Below, piece by piece: positions 25,078 to 33,700 of a DNA stretch of 64,000 nucleotides. The notes below the pieces were generated by a model. That model was given only the letters and a program-made list of their open reading frames with translations, ran no database searches and was not told where the DNA came from. This DNA is from an uncultured Clostridia bacterium (GTDB lineage Bacteria > Bacillota > Clostridia > Oscillospirales > Ruminococcaceae). The position numbers and the translations under genes were made by a program. The DNA lies in assembly GCA_947589215.1 (NCBI GenBank), contig CANQCL010000005.1, positions 62,001-126,000 on the forward strand, read 5' to 3'. Every line of letters starts with the position of its first letter. The first letter of the stretch is position 1.

Positions 25078-26115
25078 TTAACGCTTAATCAACTGATATC
25101 TTCCGATTACAAGATGGACTACTTCTTGTGTTCGTACACGCATATTAAGTTTGTCAATAATATTACGTACAAGGATTTCGTTTATTTCGGGTATATATTT
25201 CTTATATTCTGAATGTTTATCCGTCAAATCATTGAATAGTGTTATAAGCAAATCTTCTTTACTCGGTCTGCTCGGATAGCCGCGCGAAATTAATGCCATA
25301 TTATGATCAAATATTGGCGCAAGACTGAGGAGTTTTCCTGTTTTGATATCACGCATTAGTCCAAAGTTACTTGTATGACGGTCTGGATTGGCAACTACAG
25401 CATCAAGAAATATCATACGAATATAATCTGGTATTGCCAAAGGACAGAGCTCCTGTAGCTTTTTTACTACGTCTTCATAATCTTCATTGTCACCCATAAA
25501 AGCGAAGGCAGGCTCAAAATTGACAGACGCACCATTAGTGAAATCTAAGGACTTTATACAGCCATTGCCTCGTTTATATATCGCCATATTCATTCCGATT
25601 GACTTCCCAAGTTCATAAGTGAAAAGTTCAGAGAACTGTTCATTATGATTTGCGATTTTATACATCCACCACTTGCCGTCAATCAGCCGCCAGCATTTTT
25701 CAAAACTACCGATGTTAGTAAGTTCCGGTGTTTTTGTGTGCTTGCTGTTTGCAGCATGATTAAAGCTATCATAGGTTCCTTTTAAGGCTAGACGAGAGAA
25801 ATAATCGTTATCAAACTTTACATCGTTATAGGTCAAAGTGCTGTCAATTGGTTTTATCCAATAGTTATCGGTAATCGTAGCACCATTTACATGAATAACA
25901 GTTGAGATGTCATCCTTTTCTTTGAGGCGAAGTGCTTTTTTCAAAAGACGTGAATTAGCTCGGTGTGAGTCAATAGCTCGTGTTTCAAGCCACATATCAG
26001 CATTATGAACACGGTGAAGAAATAACGGTAAAAGTGTATCGTTTAAGATAGTCAATTCGTTGTTTTCCCACCTTGCCACAGCGATATCACCGGACATAAT
26101 CATATAATCATGCAC
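25078..26115 (-). CDS. HipA-like kinase-fold protein
   Basis: 345 residues. The C-terminal HipA-type catalytic region is clear: VVANPDRHTSNFGLM (catalytic loop, Asp and Asn) and SLAPIFDHNMALI (metal-binding Asp). The N-terminal ~150 residues (MSGDIAVARWENNELTILND) resemble the short N-terminal region of stand-alone HipA-like proteins rather than canonical HipA (~440 residues). No HipB-like HTH gene is adjacent. HipA toxins phosphorylate glutamyl-tRNA synthetase; many stand-alone relatives have unknown targets. The start is GTG 26115 with AAGGGGG upstream. A 14-nt direct repeat flanks the gene (24984-24997 and 26295-26308), which may mark it as an inserted unit. Confidence 0.75.
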   Translation of the reverse strand: MHDYMIMSGDIAVARWENNELTILNDTLLPLFLHRVHNADMWLETRAIDSHRANSRLLKKALRLKEKDDISTVIHVNGATITDNYWIKPIDSTLTYNDVKFDNDYFSRLALKGTYDSFNHAANSKHTKTPELTNIGSFEKCWRLIDGKWWMYKIANHNEQFSELFTYELGKSIGMNMAIYKRGNGCIKSLDFTNGASVNFEPAFAFMGDNEDYEDVVKKLQELCPLAIPDYIRMIFLDAVVANPDRHTSNFGLMRDIKTGKLLSLAPIFDHNMALISRGYPSRPSKEDLLITLFNDLTDKHSEYKKYIPEINEILVRNIIDKLNMRVRTQEVVHLVIGRYQLIKR

Positions 26116-26294
26116 ATCAATTCGCCCCCTTCAATTTTATTGATACATTTATTATACCATAATATATAATATAATCAAGATTAAAATGGCATTAACTATA
26201 TCTTAAAAAATATTTGAAATACGTATTCTTTGTTTATAGCATCGCAGATTTTGTATAGCAAAATTGACAAATATCTTTATGTATGATACTATAC

Positions 26295-26308
26295 AACGCA
26301 ACAAGGCT
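26295..26308 (+). repeat. Direct repeat flanking HipA-like gene
   Basis: AACGCAACAAGGCT at 26295-26308 is identical to 24984-24997. At the left copy it runs into the terminator stem; at the right copy there is no hairpin. The rest of 26116-26427 is AT-rich without a gene. Confidence 0.5.
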
Positions 26309-26427
26309 AGTTCTTTACTATTAGAGTATAAGCAAATAATATTTCAAGTATCGTTCAACCATCAGCGCTATATTAAAAAATAATAAAAAAACTTTATATT
26401 TTAAACTTAAATTTAGTTATATTTTTG

Positions 26428-26456
26428 TTGATTAAGATTTTATAAAGTGATATAAT
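26428..26456 (+). promoter_or_regulatory. Promoter of tiny transcription unit
   Basis: TTGATT (26428-26433), 17 nt, TATAAT (26451-26456). Transcription would start near 26463 and reach the terminator at 26600-26634. Confidence 0.6.
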
Positions 26457-26485
26457 TTATGTAACTAAACTATTATGGTGATATT

Positions 26486-26614
26486 ATGATTTGTGCAAAA
26501 CACTCAATCCCAATATTTGTTAGGGGGGGGGGGCTTAATAACCCTACCTTTGTTTGCTGTATACAAAATATCTTATTACAATTGCATAAATTTATATGGA
26601 GCAGTGTATCTTGA
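26486..26614 (+). CDS. Possible 42-residue ORF containing an 11-G tract, or small RNA
   Basis: ATG 26486 has GGTGAT upstream and reads MICAKHSIPIFVRGGGLNNP and on to a stop at 26612-26614. The G tract (26523-26533) encodes three Gly in an otherwise AT-rich unit; its length would switch the frame on or off. Promoter and terminator enclose it in about 170 nt. I cannot tell peptide from RNA; the protein has no known motif. Confidence 0.35.
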   Translation: MICAKHSIPIFVRGGGLNNPTFVCCIQNILLQLHKFIWSSVS

Positions 26615-26634
26615 ATTAGATATGCTGCTTTTTC
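26600..26634 (+). terminator. Terminator of tiny transcription unit
   Basis: AGCAGTGTATCT (26600-26611) / AGATATGCTGCT (26618-26629), 12 bp with two G-U pairs, then T5. Confidence 0.75.
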
Positions 26635-26755
26635 TATGTGTAATAATAATATAAATTTCAAAAATTACAGAAATGGTAAACATAAGTAAAACAATTTAAC
26701 GGTATAAACATAAACTAAAAAAGATTAAAATCATTTTAAAAGAAGGGAAATAATT

Positions 26756-29700
26756 ATGAAAACTTATTTCAAAGGAATACAGTTAGTAGCTTTGTCTATA
26801 TGCCTGTTTATTACTAATTTTAGTACAAATATATTTTTAGATGTATCTGCTGAAGACTATGTAGCTAAGGTTGATGGAAATAGTTATACTTCAGTTTATG
26901 AGGCAGTAAATAGTATTGAAAATGAAGGCACAGTTGAGGTCATAGCAAATACATCATTGGACAAACAAGTTACAATCGAATCAGGAAAGAATGTTACTAT
27001 CAAGGGCGGAGATTATACCATTGATTTAGCGTCGTCAAGCACTGCTTTTCAAATCAAGGAAAAAGGTTCTTTGACCATTGATAGTGATTTGATATTTACT
27101 AAAGACGGGACAGGTACGACAAGCGGTTTTGTAAATTGCAAAGGTTCATTCAATTTGAACAATGGCACAATTGATATGAAGAATGGAATTTTAGGCTCAG
27201 GATCACTTATCAATGTTACCGGACCTGAAGCAGAATTTATTTTAAATAATGGGACAATAAAAAATGTAAAAAACGGCGGAGGTGTTTATGTCAATAATCA
27301 GGCGTCTTTTATAATGAACGACGGCACAATTAGCAATTGCAGCGCATATTTGTATGGCGGCGGTGTATTAGTTGAAGGGCAATCAAAAGATTCGAGTGCT
27401 GCTTTTACTATGAATGGCGGAGTAATTGAGAAATGTCAAGCACTTTATGGCGGCGGAGTTTGTATACGATATTATAATAATGACGGAAAAGCTAAAATGA
27501 TTATGAACGGCGGAACGATAAGGGATAATATTGCTGTGAATGATAATGGTCAAACCGGTTGTGGCGGCGGTATTATGATTTGGGACAATATTGATAGTCA
27601 AAGGGTATATTCTTCCGAACACATTTCGCTTACAATGAAGGACGGTGAAATATCCAATAATAGCGTACCTAATGGTTTGGGGGGCGGCGTTGCTTGCTGC
27701 GGCGGTAAATTTACTATGGAGGGCGGATCGATCAATAACAATAAAGCATCATCTGCTACAAATGGCTGCGGCGGCGGGGTTTATATTGCCTCTAGTGGTG
27801 TTACTCTATCCGGAGGAAAGATTCAGGACAATGTGGCTGGTCATCAGGGAGGCGGCGTATATTGTAGCAGCACACCCTATGTTGTAAAAGTTTATAATGC
27901 AGTAATCAAAGAAAATAAAGCTTCTATAATTGGCGGCGGCGTTTGGGCTTGCCCAACAGGAGACGTAAAGGTTTTTATCACAAACGGTGTTGCAGTATAT
28001 GACAATACAGCAGATAAAGCCGGAGATGATGTTGCGTCTATAAAAAATACTAATAGTGAAGACTATGTTTTGACACTGAGTGATCGTATGTTAGGCGGCG
28101 GTCAAGTTTTATGGTATTTGGATGGAAAGCTCAATACAACTCAAAAAGATGACGAAAGTGATAATAGGTTAGGTGTTGCGGATGAATCAGTACAGAGATA
28201 CCCTAATACAGATTCTGATCCGATAACTAATATTAACGACGCCACAGATTCTTATGTTTTAAAAGCGGTTGCGAGTGATAGTGCGAAGTCACTTGCGATG
28301 AGCTCTGCGTCACTGCTAATAACCGGAAATTCTGCACCTAGAGGAGGTGGAATCGGTACAAACGGTGGTTTTATAATGGGTGATGAAGATAATGATTACT
28401 CTCTAATTGTAAAAAAGGTATGGGAAAATACGACAGATGAAAGTCTAAAAAGAGAGTTAACAGTTTATCTTAAAATAAATGAGACTGAATTAGATTCTGT
28501 TAAGCTGAATTCCAATAATGATTGGACAGCAACATTTGATGATTTACCTTCTCCCGACTCATTAGACAATGTTTCATATGCTGTTGTTGAGGATCCTGTG
28601 CCGGATAACTTTATACCGTCTTATTCTCAAACAGAAGTAGACCATGATGCTAGAACGATAAAGATAGATATCACAAACACCTATTCGCCTCCTTTAGGCA
28701 GCTTGACAATCAGTAAAACAGTAAAAGGAGATGTGCCGAATTACCAAAAGGAATTTAAGTTCAGAATAACATTTACAGATGAAAACGGAAATCATGTTGA
28801 GCAAGAGTTTAATTATACAGGTTCTAAGGAAGGAACGATAAAGAGCGGAGGTATAATCACATTAAAGCACGATGAGAGTATTACTATCAATGATTTGCCT
28901 GCCGGAACAAAATACACGGTTTCAGAAGTAGACATTCCTGATGGATACACGCCCGATAAATCAGAAAAAAGCGGAGTAATAGTAGGAAATGAGGAGACTG
29001 GATTAGAATATATCAATAACTACAAAGCCACACCAATTACATACACTCCTAAAGTAACAAAAACGCTGATAGGTCAAACTCCTCCAAGTAACAAAACCTT
29101 CACCTTTAATATTACCGAAAATGAAGATAATCCTAGCGGAGTAGAGATGCCGACAGATACTTCTGCAACAGTAACAGGCTCAGGAAATGCAAGCTTTGAC
29201 AAAATTACCTTTACTAAAACAGGAACATATACATTCGAGATAAGTGAAGAAAAGGGAAATGCATTTGGTTACACTTATGATGATAGCGTATGGACCCTAA
29301 CGGTAGTAGTTGTTGATAATGAATCAAAGCTGGAAGTACAAAGCCACGACTACACAAAGACAGACGGAACAACAAACGAAGATAAGGCTGAGTTTGATAA
29401 CATCTACAGCTCGGGAAGTCTGACGATAAGCAAGGTCGTTACAGGCAATGCAGGAGATAAGAACAAGGAGTTCACATTCACTGTAACGCTCACAGATACT
29501 AACGGTAATCCACTTGAGGGAGAGTACAGATACACAGGCTCTAAGAAAGGAACGATAAAGAGCGGAGGAGAGATAAAGCTCAAGGATGGAGAAAGTGTAA
29601 CGATAAGCGGACTTCCGATAGGAACGAAGTACACGGTAGCTGAGGCTGAGGCAAACAAGGACGGATACACGACAACATCAAAGGGTGAGAGCGGAGAGAT

Positions 29701-30046
29701 AACGGAAAACGAGCAAAAGGCTGAGTTTACGAACAGCAAGAACACAGAGCCTACAGAGCCGACTAATCCGACAACTCCAACTGAACCTACAAATCCGACC
29801 GATCCGACTAAACCGACAGAGCCAAAGAAAACAACTACAACAAAGAGAATAACAAGCAATCCGCCATACAGCAAGAGTGAAAACAACACAAATACAAAGG
29901 GCGGAAACAACGGAAACACACCAAACACAGGAAGCGAAAGCGAGAGAAATCTGCCGATTGCATTTTTGGTGACATTCTTGTTAGGGTTGAACACAGTTTA
30001 CTTCTCTTTCAGGAGAAGAAAGCTTAAGGGCAGAAAGGCGAAATAA
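26756..30046 (+). CDS. Wall-anchored adhesin: beta-helix plus Cna-B/pilin-like domains
   Basis: 1096 residues. Signal peptide (~1-32). Residues ~50-450 form a right-handed beta-helix of short repeats (MNDGTISNCS, MNGGVIEKC, MNGGTIRDN, MEGGSINNNK, LSGGKIQDN) with many Gly-Gly-Gly turns. Then a Cna-B-like domain (~545-640; DYSLIVKKVW), a DUF5979-like domain (~645-755; LTISKTVKGDVPNYQKEF), a streptococcal pilin (FctA/Spy0128)-type domain (~758-880; TPKVTKTLIGQ, FDNIY), a second DUF5979-like domain (~882-985; LTISKVVTGNAGDKNKEF), a Thr/Pro stalk (TEPTEPTNPTTPTEPTNP) and a sorting signal: TPNTG, hydrophobic helix (LPIAFLVTFLLGLNTVYF), RRRKLKGRK. TPNTG is a variant of LPxTG. Pilin domains of this kind make intramolecular isopeptide bonds. 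Role: sortase-attached adhesin, probably for host glycan or plant fibre. AAGAAGGG precedes ATG 26756. No sortase gene is in the window. Confidence 0.9.
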   Translation: MKTYFKGIQLVALSICLFITNFSTNIFLDVSAEDYVAKVDGNSYTSVYEAVNSIENEGTVEVIANTSLDKQVTIESGKNVTIKGGDYTIDLASSSTAFQIKEKGSLTIDSDLIFTKDGTGTTSGFVNCKGSFNLNNGTIDMKNGILGSGSLINVTGPEAEFILNNGTIKNVKNGGGVYVNNQASFIMNDGTISNCSAYLYGGGVLVEGQSKDSSAAFTMNGGVIEKCQALYGGGVCIRYYNNDGKAKMIMNGGTIRDNIAVNDNGQTGCGGGIMIWDNIDSQRVYSSEHISLTMKDGEISNNSVPNGLGGGVACCGGKFTMEGGSINNNKASSATNGCGGGVYIASSGVTLSGGKIQDNVAGHQGGGVYCSSTPYVVKVYNAVIKENKASIIGGGVWACPTGDVKVFITNGVAVYDNTADKAGDDVASIKNTNSEDYVLTLSDRMLGGGQVLWYLDGKLNTTQKDDESDNRLGVADESVQRYPNTDSDPITNINDATDSYVLKAVASDSAKSLAMSSASLLITGNSAPRGGGIGTNGGFIMGDEDNDYSLIVKKVWENTTDESLKRELTVYLKINETELDSVKLNSNNDWTATFDDLPSPDSLDNVSYAVVEDPVPDNFIPSYSQTEVDHDARTIKIDITNTYSPPLGSLTISKTVKGDVPNYQKEFKFRITFTDENGNHVEQEFNYTGSKEGTIKSGGIITLKHDESITINDLPAGTKYTVSEVDIPDGYTPDKSEKSGVIVGNEETGLEYINNYKATPITYTPKVTKTLIGQTPPSNKTFTFNITENEDNPSGVEMPTDTSATVTGSGNASFDKITFTKTGTYTFEISEEKGNAFGYTYDDSVWTLTVVVVDNESKLEVQSHDYTKTDGTTNEDKAEFDNIYSSGSLTISKVVTGNAGDKNKEFTFTVTLTDTNGNPLEGEYRYTGSKKGTIKSGGEIKLKDGESVTISGLPIGTKYTVAEAEANKDGYTTTSKGESGEITENEQKAEFTNSKNTEPTEPTNPTTPTEPTNPTDPTKPTEPKKTTTTKRITSNPPYSKSENNTNTKGGNNGNTPNTGSESERNLPIAFLVTFLLGLNTVYFSFRRRKLKGRKAK

Positions 30047-30064
30047 ATAGGCTAGATTAATAGA

Positions 30065-30102
30065 AGCCGTATGTGAACGATATGTTCATATGCGGCTTTT
30101 TT
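30065..30102 (+). terminator. Terminator of adhesin gene
   Basis: AGCCGTATGTGAAC (30065-30078) / GTTCATATGCGGCT (30084-30097), then T6. Confidence 0.85.
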
Positions 30103-30183
30103 ATATAGCTTGATTTTTAGGTGTATTAATATACTTAAAAAATACTTTTTTAAGCATATTAATTAAAAATATAACGACTGTAT

Positions 30184-30212
30184 TTGACAACTATAAAATT
30201 GATTGATATACT
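30184..30212 (+). promoter_or_regulatory. Promoter of aldo/keto reductase
   Basis: TTGACA (30184-30189), 17 nt, TATACT (30207-30212); AGGAG at 30242-30246 follows. Confidence 0.75.
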
Positions 30213-30254
30213 AAAATTATAAAATAACTATAAATTAAATTAGGAGTGGATAAA

Positions 30255-31382
30255 ATGATTACAAAGAAATTTAAGGATTTAGAATTATCAGCTCTTGGAT
30301 TGGGTTCTATGCGTCTGCCGGTAATTGATTACGACGATTCGAGAATTGACGAGGAAAAAACAGCGGAAATGGTTGCATATGCTATGGAGAATGGTATTAA
30401 CTATTATGATACGGCATGGGGTTATCATGGAGGCAATTCAGAAACTGTTATGGGTAAGATTTTAAAAAATTATCCTCGAAACAGTTATTATTTAGCTTCA
30501 AAATTTCCCGGATATGACCTTTCAAATATGCCAAAGGTTGAAGAAATATTTGAAAGGCAGCTAAAAAAGTGCTGTGTTGATTATTTTGACTTTTATTTGT
30601 TTCACAACGTATGTGAGATGAATATTGATGCTTATTTGGATGAAAAATACGGTATTTTTGAGTATTTGATCGAGCAAAAGAAAAACGGACGTATTCGTCA
30701 TCTAGGTTTTTCTGCACACGGAAGTCTTGATGTCATCAAACGGTTTCTGGATAAATACGGAGAGTATATGGAATTTTGTCAGCTTCAGATAAATTATATT
30801 GACTGGACATTTCAAAATGCAAAAGCTAAAGTTGATTTATTAAATAAGCATCAAATTCCTATATGGGTAATGGAGCCGCTGCGTGGCGGTAAGCTGGCAA
30901 AATTACCTGAAAGCGAGGAAGAAAAATTAAAGAAACTTCGTCCTGATGAAGAAATACCCGCATGGGCATTCAGATTTTTGCAAAGTATCCCCGGTGTTAC
31001 TATGATACTTTCCGGAATGTCAAATTACGAGCAGCTTAAGAAAAACGTAAAAACCTTTGAAACAGAAAAACCATTGTCAAATGAAGAAATGGAAACATTG
31101 CTGAAGATTGCGGATAACGCATTGAACGGAGTTCTTCCCTGTACTGCTTGTCATTACTGCGTCAGCCATTGTCCAAAAGGATTGGATATCCCTACACTTT
31201 TGGAGTTGTATAACGAGCATAGCTTTACCGGCGGCGGTTTTATTGCACCAATGGCACTGATGGCAATATCAGAAGAAAAGCATCCGACCGCCTGCATCGG
31301 TTGCAAAAGCTGTGAGGCAGTTTGTCCGCAGCAGATAAAAATATCAGAGGCAATGGTTGATTTTGCAGCGAAACTAAAGTAA
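30255..31382 (+). CDS. Aldo/keto reductase with C-terminal 4Fe-4S clusters
   Basis: 375 residues. AKR barrel (~1-270): LSALGLGSMRLPV, catalytic Tyr context NYYDTAWGYHGGNSE, IPIWVMEPLRGGKLA and GVTMILSGMSNYEQL. The C-terminal ~90 residues carry two ferredoxin-like clusters: CTACHYCVSHCPKGLDIP and CIGCKSCEAVCPQQIKI. This fusion is common in anaerobic Clostridia and suggests electron transfer from ferredoxin to a carbonyl substrate; the substrate is unknown. ATG 30255 fits AGGAG at 30242-30246 better than GTG 30246. Single-gene unit with its own promoter and terminator. Confidence 0.9.
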   Translation: MITKKFKDLELSALGLGSMRLPVIDYDDSRIDEEKTAEMVAYAMENGINYYDTAWGYHGGNSETVMGKILKNYPRNSYYLASKFPGYDLSNMPKVEEIFERQLKKCCVDYFDFYLFHNVCEMNIDAYLDEKYGIFEYLIEQKKNGRIRHLGFSAHGSLDVIKRFLDKYGEYMEFCQLQINYIDWTFQNAKAKVDLLNKHQIPIWVMEPLRGGKLAKLPESEEEKLKKLRPDEEIPAWAFRFLQSIPGVTMILSGMSNYEQLKKNVKTFETEKPLSNEEMETLLKIADNALNGVLPCTACHYCVSHCPKGLDIPTLLELYNEHSFTGGGFIAPMALMAISEEKHPTACIGCKSCEAVCPQQIKISEAMVDFAAKLK

Positions 31383-31397
31383 AGCGGAGGTGTAGAC

Positions 31398-31434
31398 GAT
31401 GTGTACATAACATTCCTAATATGTACACATTTTA
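31398..31434 (+). terminator. Terminator of aldo/keto reductase
   Basis: TGTGTACAT (31400-31408) / ATGTACACA (31421-31429), then TTTTA. Confidence 0.75.
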
Positions 31435-31530
31435 TTAAGGTATAGTAATTACAAATCAAGCTAAATAGGTTTTTAGCTTTTGTGTTATTATGAAATGATA
31501 TTGAACAAAGGATTTGTTTTAGTAATTATA

Positions 31531-31566
31531 AATCCCTCTGTACTATAGAAGTACGGAGGGATTTTT
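31531..31566. terminator. Strong hairpin, bidirectional
   Basis: AATCCCTC-x-GTAC / GTAC-x-GAGGGATT with flanking A and T runs; separates the reductase from convergent rpsI. Nothing else is seen in 31435-31647. Confidence 0.75.
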
Positions 31567-31647
31567 GCTTATTGCATATCTTATTTGTATCATATGTGTG
31601 TCATACAGTATGAGTTTCAGTCTGTTTCAAAAAGCCTTAAAATAAAA

Positions 31648-31681
31648 CAAACCCCGAAAAACTGGTGTTTTCCGAAGTTTG
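31648..31681 (-). terminator. Terminator of rplM-rpsI
   Basis: CAAACCCCGAAAA (31648-31660) pairs imperfectly with TTTTCCGAAGTTTG (31668-31681); on the minus strand it is followed by GTTTTATTTT. Confidence 0.7.
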
Positions 31682-31694
31682 TAAAATCGTATTC

Positions 31695-32096
31695 TTATCT
31701 CTTCGAGAACTGAGGAGCTCGACGTGCTGCCTTTAAACCGTACTTCTTTCTTTCTTTCATTCTCGGGTCTCTTGTCAGGAAGCCTGCTGCTTTAAGCTGT
31801 GGACGAAGTTCTGCATTAGCTTCTACTAATGCCCTTGAAATTCCGTGCCTTATTGCTCCTGCTTGACCTGTAACTCCTCCGCCTGTAACTGTGCATACAA
31901 CATCGTAGTTCTGAACGTTTGATGTAAGCTCAAGCGGCTGCCTTACAATAAGCTTTAATGTCTCAAGACCAAAATAATCGTCAATGTCTCTGTCATTGAT
32001 GGTTACCTTGCCGCTGCCTTGATATAATCTTACTCTTGCTACAGAGTTCTTTCTTCTGCCTGTTCCATAAAAATATGGTTGTTTTGATTCGTACAT
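31695..32096 (-). CDS. rpsI: 30S ribosomal protein S9 (uS9)
   Basis: 133 residues, normal length. The sequence is typical: [20 protein letters not shown] near the start, [20 protein letters not shown] in the middle and the conserved C-terminus RRAPQFSKR, whose basic tail reaches the P-site tRNA. It follows rplM by 16 bp in the usual L13-S9 operon, with AAGGAG before ATG 32096. Confidence 0.98.
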   Translation of the reverse strand: MYESKQPYFYGTGRRKNSVARVRLYQGSGKVTINDRDIDDYFGLETLKLIVRQPLELTSNVQNYDVVCTVTGGGVTGQAGAIRHGISRALVEANAELRPQLKAAGFLTRDPRMKERKKYGLKAARRAPQFSKR

Positions 32097-32112
32097 CTAA
32101 ATGCTCCTTTCT

Positions 32113-32538
32113 TTATAGCTCGTAAGCTTCCGGCTTCTGTGCAGCGTGATTGTGCGTGCCGCCTTTGTATACCCTTAAACGTGTTGCCGCTTTTCTGCCA
32201 AGTGTGTTGTTAGGAAGCATTCCGTTTACTGCTAGTGTCATTGCTTTGTCTGACCTTTCTGCCATCATCTTGTCATACTTGATCTCTTTAAGTCCGCCTA
32301 TCCAGCCTGTGTGCCATCTGTGGAACTTCTGTTCTAATTTCTTGCCTGTTAATACAGCCTTGTCTGTGTTTATGATGATTACAAAATCACCGCAGTCTGC
32401 ATGAGGTGCATATGTCGGCTTGTGCTTTCCACGAAGAATGTGTGCAGCCTTTGCGGCAGTTCTTCCAAGAGATTCGCCAGCCGCATCAATAACATACCAT
32501 TTGCGCTCAATGTCGCTTGCCTTTGGCATATAAGTCAT
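32113..32538 (-). CDS. rplM: 50S ribosomal protein L13 (uL13)
   Basis: 141 residues, normal length. Conserved segments: WYVIDAAGESLGRTAAKAAH, LRGKHKPTYAPHADCGDFVI, GMLPNNTLGR and LRVYKGGTHNHAAQKPE. It binds 23S rRNA early in assembly. First gene of the rplM-rpsI operon. GGAGG lies 9 nt before ATG 32538; the ATG at 32529 (MPKASD) is a weaker alternative. Confidence 0.98.
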   Translation of the reverse strand: MTYMPKASDIERKWYVIDAAGESLGRTAAKAAHILRGKHKPTYAPHADCGDFVIIINTDKAVLTGKKLEQKFHRWHTGWIGGLKEIKYDKMMAERSDKAMTLAVNGMLPNNTLGRKAATRLRVYKGGTHNHAAQKPEAYEL

Positions 32539-32572
32539 AGTTGTTTTCCTCCAATTAAGTTTTTTCTTTCCT

Positions 32573-32602
32573 GCTTTATTGGTTCAGCATACCCAATAAA
32601 GC
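32573..32602 (-). promoter_or_regulatory. Candidate L13 leader hairpin
   Basis: GCTTTATTGG (32573-32582) / CCAATAAAGC (32593-32602), a perfect 10-bp stem about 35 nt before rplM on the minus strand. Firmicutes often have an autoregulatory L13 leader in this place; the family match is by position and form only. Confidence 0.5.
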
Positions 32603-32777
32603 CGAAGCAACATTTAACATTATAATCATTAGCAAATTGGTTGTCAAGAGGTAAATTGCTAAAATTTTAAAATATATACTCTATTCTCTTGAAATCTCTC
32701 TGTTTTTCTTTAATTCTCTATGTTTCTTGAGTTTCATTTCATTATTTACGATTTGTTCATAAAGTGAACAAGCCTAC

Positions 32778-32803
32778 AAAAAAGCCCCTCCCGATAGGGG
32801 AGA
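32778..32803 (-). terminator. Terminator downstream of lipoprotein/Fn3 remnant
   Basis: On the minus strand CCCCT-loop-AGGGG followed by GC and T6 (A run at 32778-32783 on the plus strand). It ends the transcript of the lipoprotein gene. Confidence 0.75.
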
Positions 32804-32836
32804 GACTTATAAGGAGAGATGTATGGAAATGTGATA

Positions 32837-32965
32837 TCAGCTTGTTTTAACCTTTTTCTTTTTCCACTTGCTGTAGGTGTATTTCGGTTTGCCGTAGGCG
32901 TTCTTGCTGGTCGTATATGCTCTTACACGTATATAGTATATCCTGTTTTTCTTTATTTTATTTCC
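32837..32965 (-). pseudogene. C-terminal remnant of an Fn3-like domain
   Basis: Directly after the lipoprotein stop, in the same frame, 42 codons read NKIKKNRIYYIRVRAYTTSK, then YGKPKYTYSKWKKKKVK and a stop. This is the C-terminal half of the Lys-rich Fn3-like domain seen at 3340-4947 and 41860-43083 (YYVKVRAY ... KWSKK). The rest of its gene is gone. Confidence 0.75.
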
Positions 32966-33376
32966 TTATTTTGAGCTTTCATCAACAGTAACATATTTAA
33001 TTATAGAACCATCACTTTCTCTATAATCATATCCGTCAATTTTTTTATACTCTTCTTTCGGGAATGACTGAACATAAATCTCATCACCTATAACAGGCTT
33101 ATAATTTGAATTGAGTATTCCTTTTGAACTTTCAAATTCAAAGCTTTTATCTTGCACAACTGCTTTATCATAGTGAACATAAACTTTATCGTTCACTTTA
33201 TAATTACCACGTTCTTTGGTAATCTGGATAAGGACTGTATTATCATCTTTTACTTCAACGACTTTACCAGTAAAATACTCCAAGTGGTCATAATCCCCAC
33301 CCGAAGTTTTATCTGAGCAGGAAAAAAAGGCGAATAATATTGATATTAGTAAAATAAAAAACAAGAATTTCTTCAT
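32966..33376 (-). CDS. Small lipoprotein
   Basis: 136 residues. Lipoprotein signal ending FAFFSCSDKT (Cys ~20). The mature part begins FTGKVVEVKDDNTVLIQITK, then VNDKVYVHYDKAVV and IGDEIYVQSFPKEE: strands typical of a small OB-like or DUF3221-like beta-barrel. Function unknown. It has its own consensus promoter at 33528-33556 and a 145-nt leader. The stop (TAA 32966-32968) is followed in frame by an Fn3 fragment, so the native C-terminus may once have been different. Confidence 0.7.
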   Translation of the reverse strand: MKKFLFFILLISILFAFFSCSDKTSGGDYDHLEYFTGKVVEVKDDNTVLIQITKERGNYKVNDKVYVHYDKAVVQDKSFEFESSKGILNSNYKPVIGDEIYVQSFPKEEYKKIDGYDYRESDGSIIKYVTVDESSK

Positions 33377-33455
33377 AAAATAATACCCTTTCTATTTTTA
33401 ACACTAAAATATGCAACATCACAATCCATAAAATCTACTGTTGAATAGTTGATAT

Positions 33456-33556
33456 ATACATGGTAATCATTCCAACTGTTATACACCATTAAATAATTCC
33501 ATGTATCCCCACATAAAATACTATTTTATTATACACTTATTTAGTAAATTTGTCAA
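33456..33556 (-). promoter_or_regulatory. Consensus promoter and leader hairpin of lipoprotein gene
   Basis: Minus strand: TTGACA (33551-33556), 17 nt, TATAAT (33528-33533). The leader can fold through ATACATGG (33456-33463) / CCATGTAT (33499-33506). 33557-33633 is AT-rich with no other feature. Confidence 0.75.
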
Positions 33557-33633
33557 AATTTTTATTAAATATAGGTATTATATTAAAACTACAAAATTTA
33601 ATTAAATTAGTTTAAAAAATTTTTCATTAACCC

Positions 33634-33686
33634 TTGACAACTCTAAAACATATGATATAATAAACATATGAACAATTATTCATATG
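33634..33686 (+). promoter_or_regulatory. Promoter and operator of metal-resistance operon
   Basis: TTGACA (33634-33639), 16 nt, TATAAT (33656-33661). A perfect palindrome CATATGAA-CAATTA-TTCATATG (33665-33686) lies just after -10 and matches the ATATGAACA-type operator of CadC/SmtB repressors; a half-site CATATG occurs at 33649-33654. Confidence 0.8.
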
Positions 33687-33700
33687 AGAGGAGAAAGAAA

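Noticed and set aside
27645..27887. Second-frame ORF inside the adhesin gene
   Set aside because: It follows from the Gly-rich repeat codons read in another frame and has no ribosome site.
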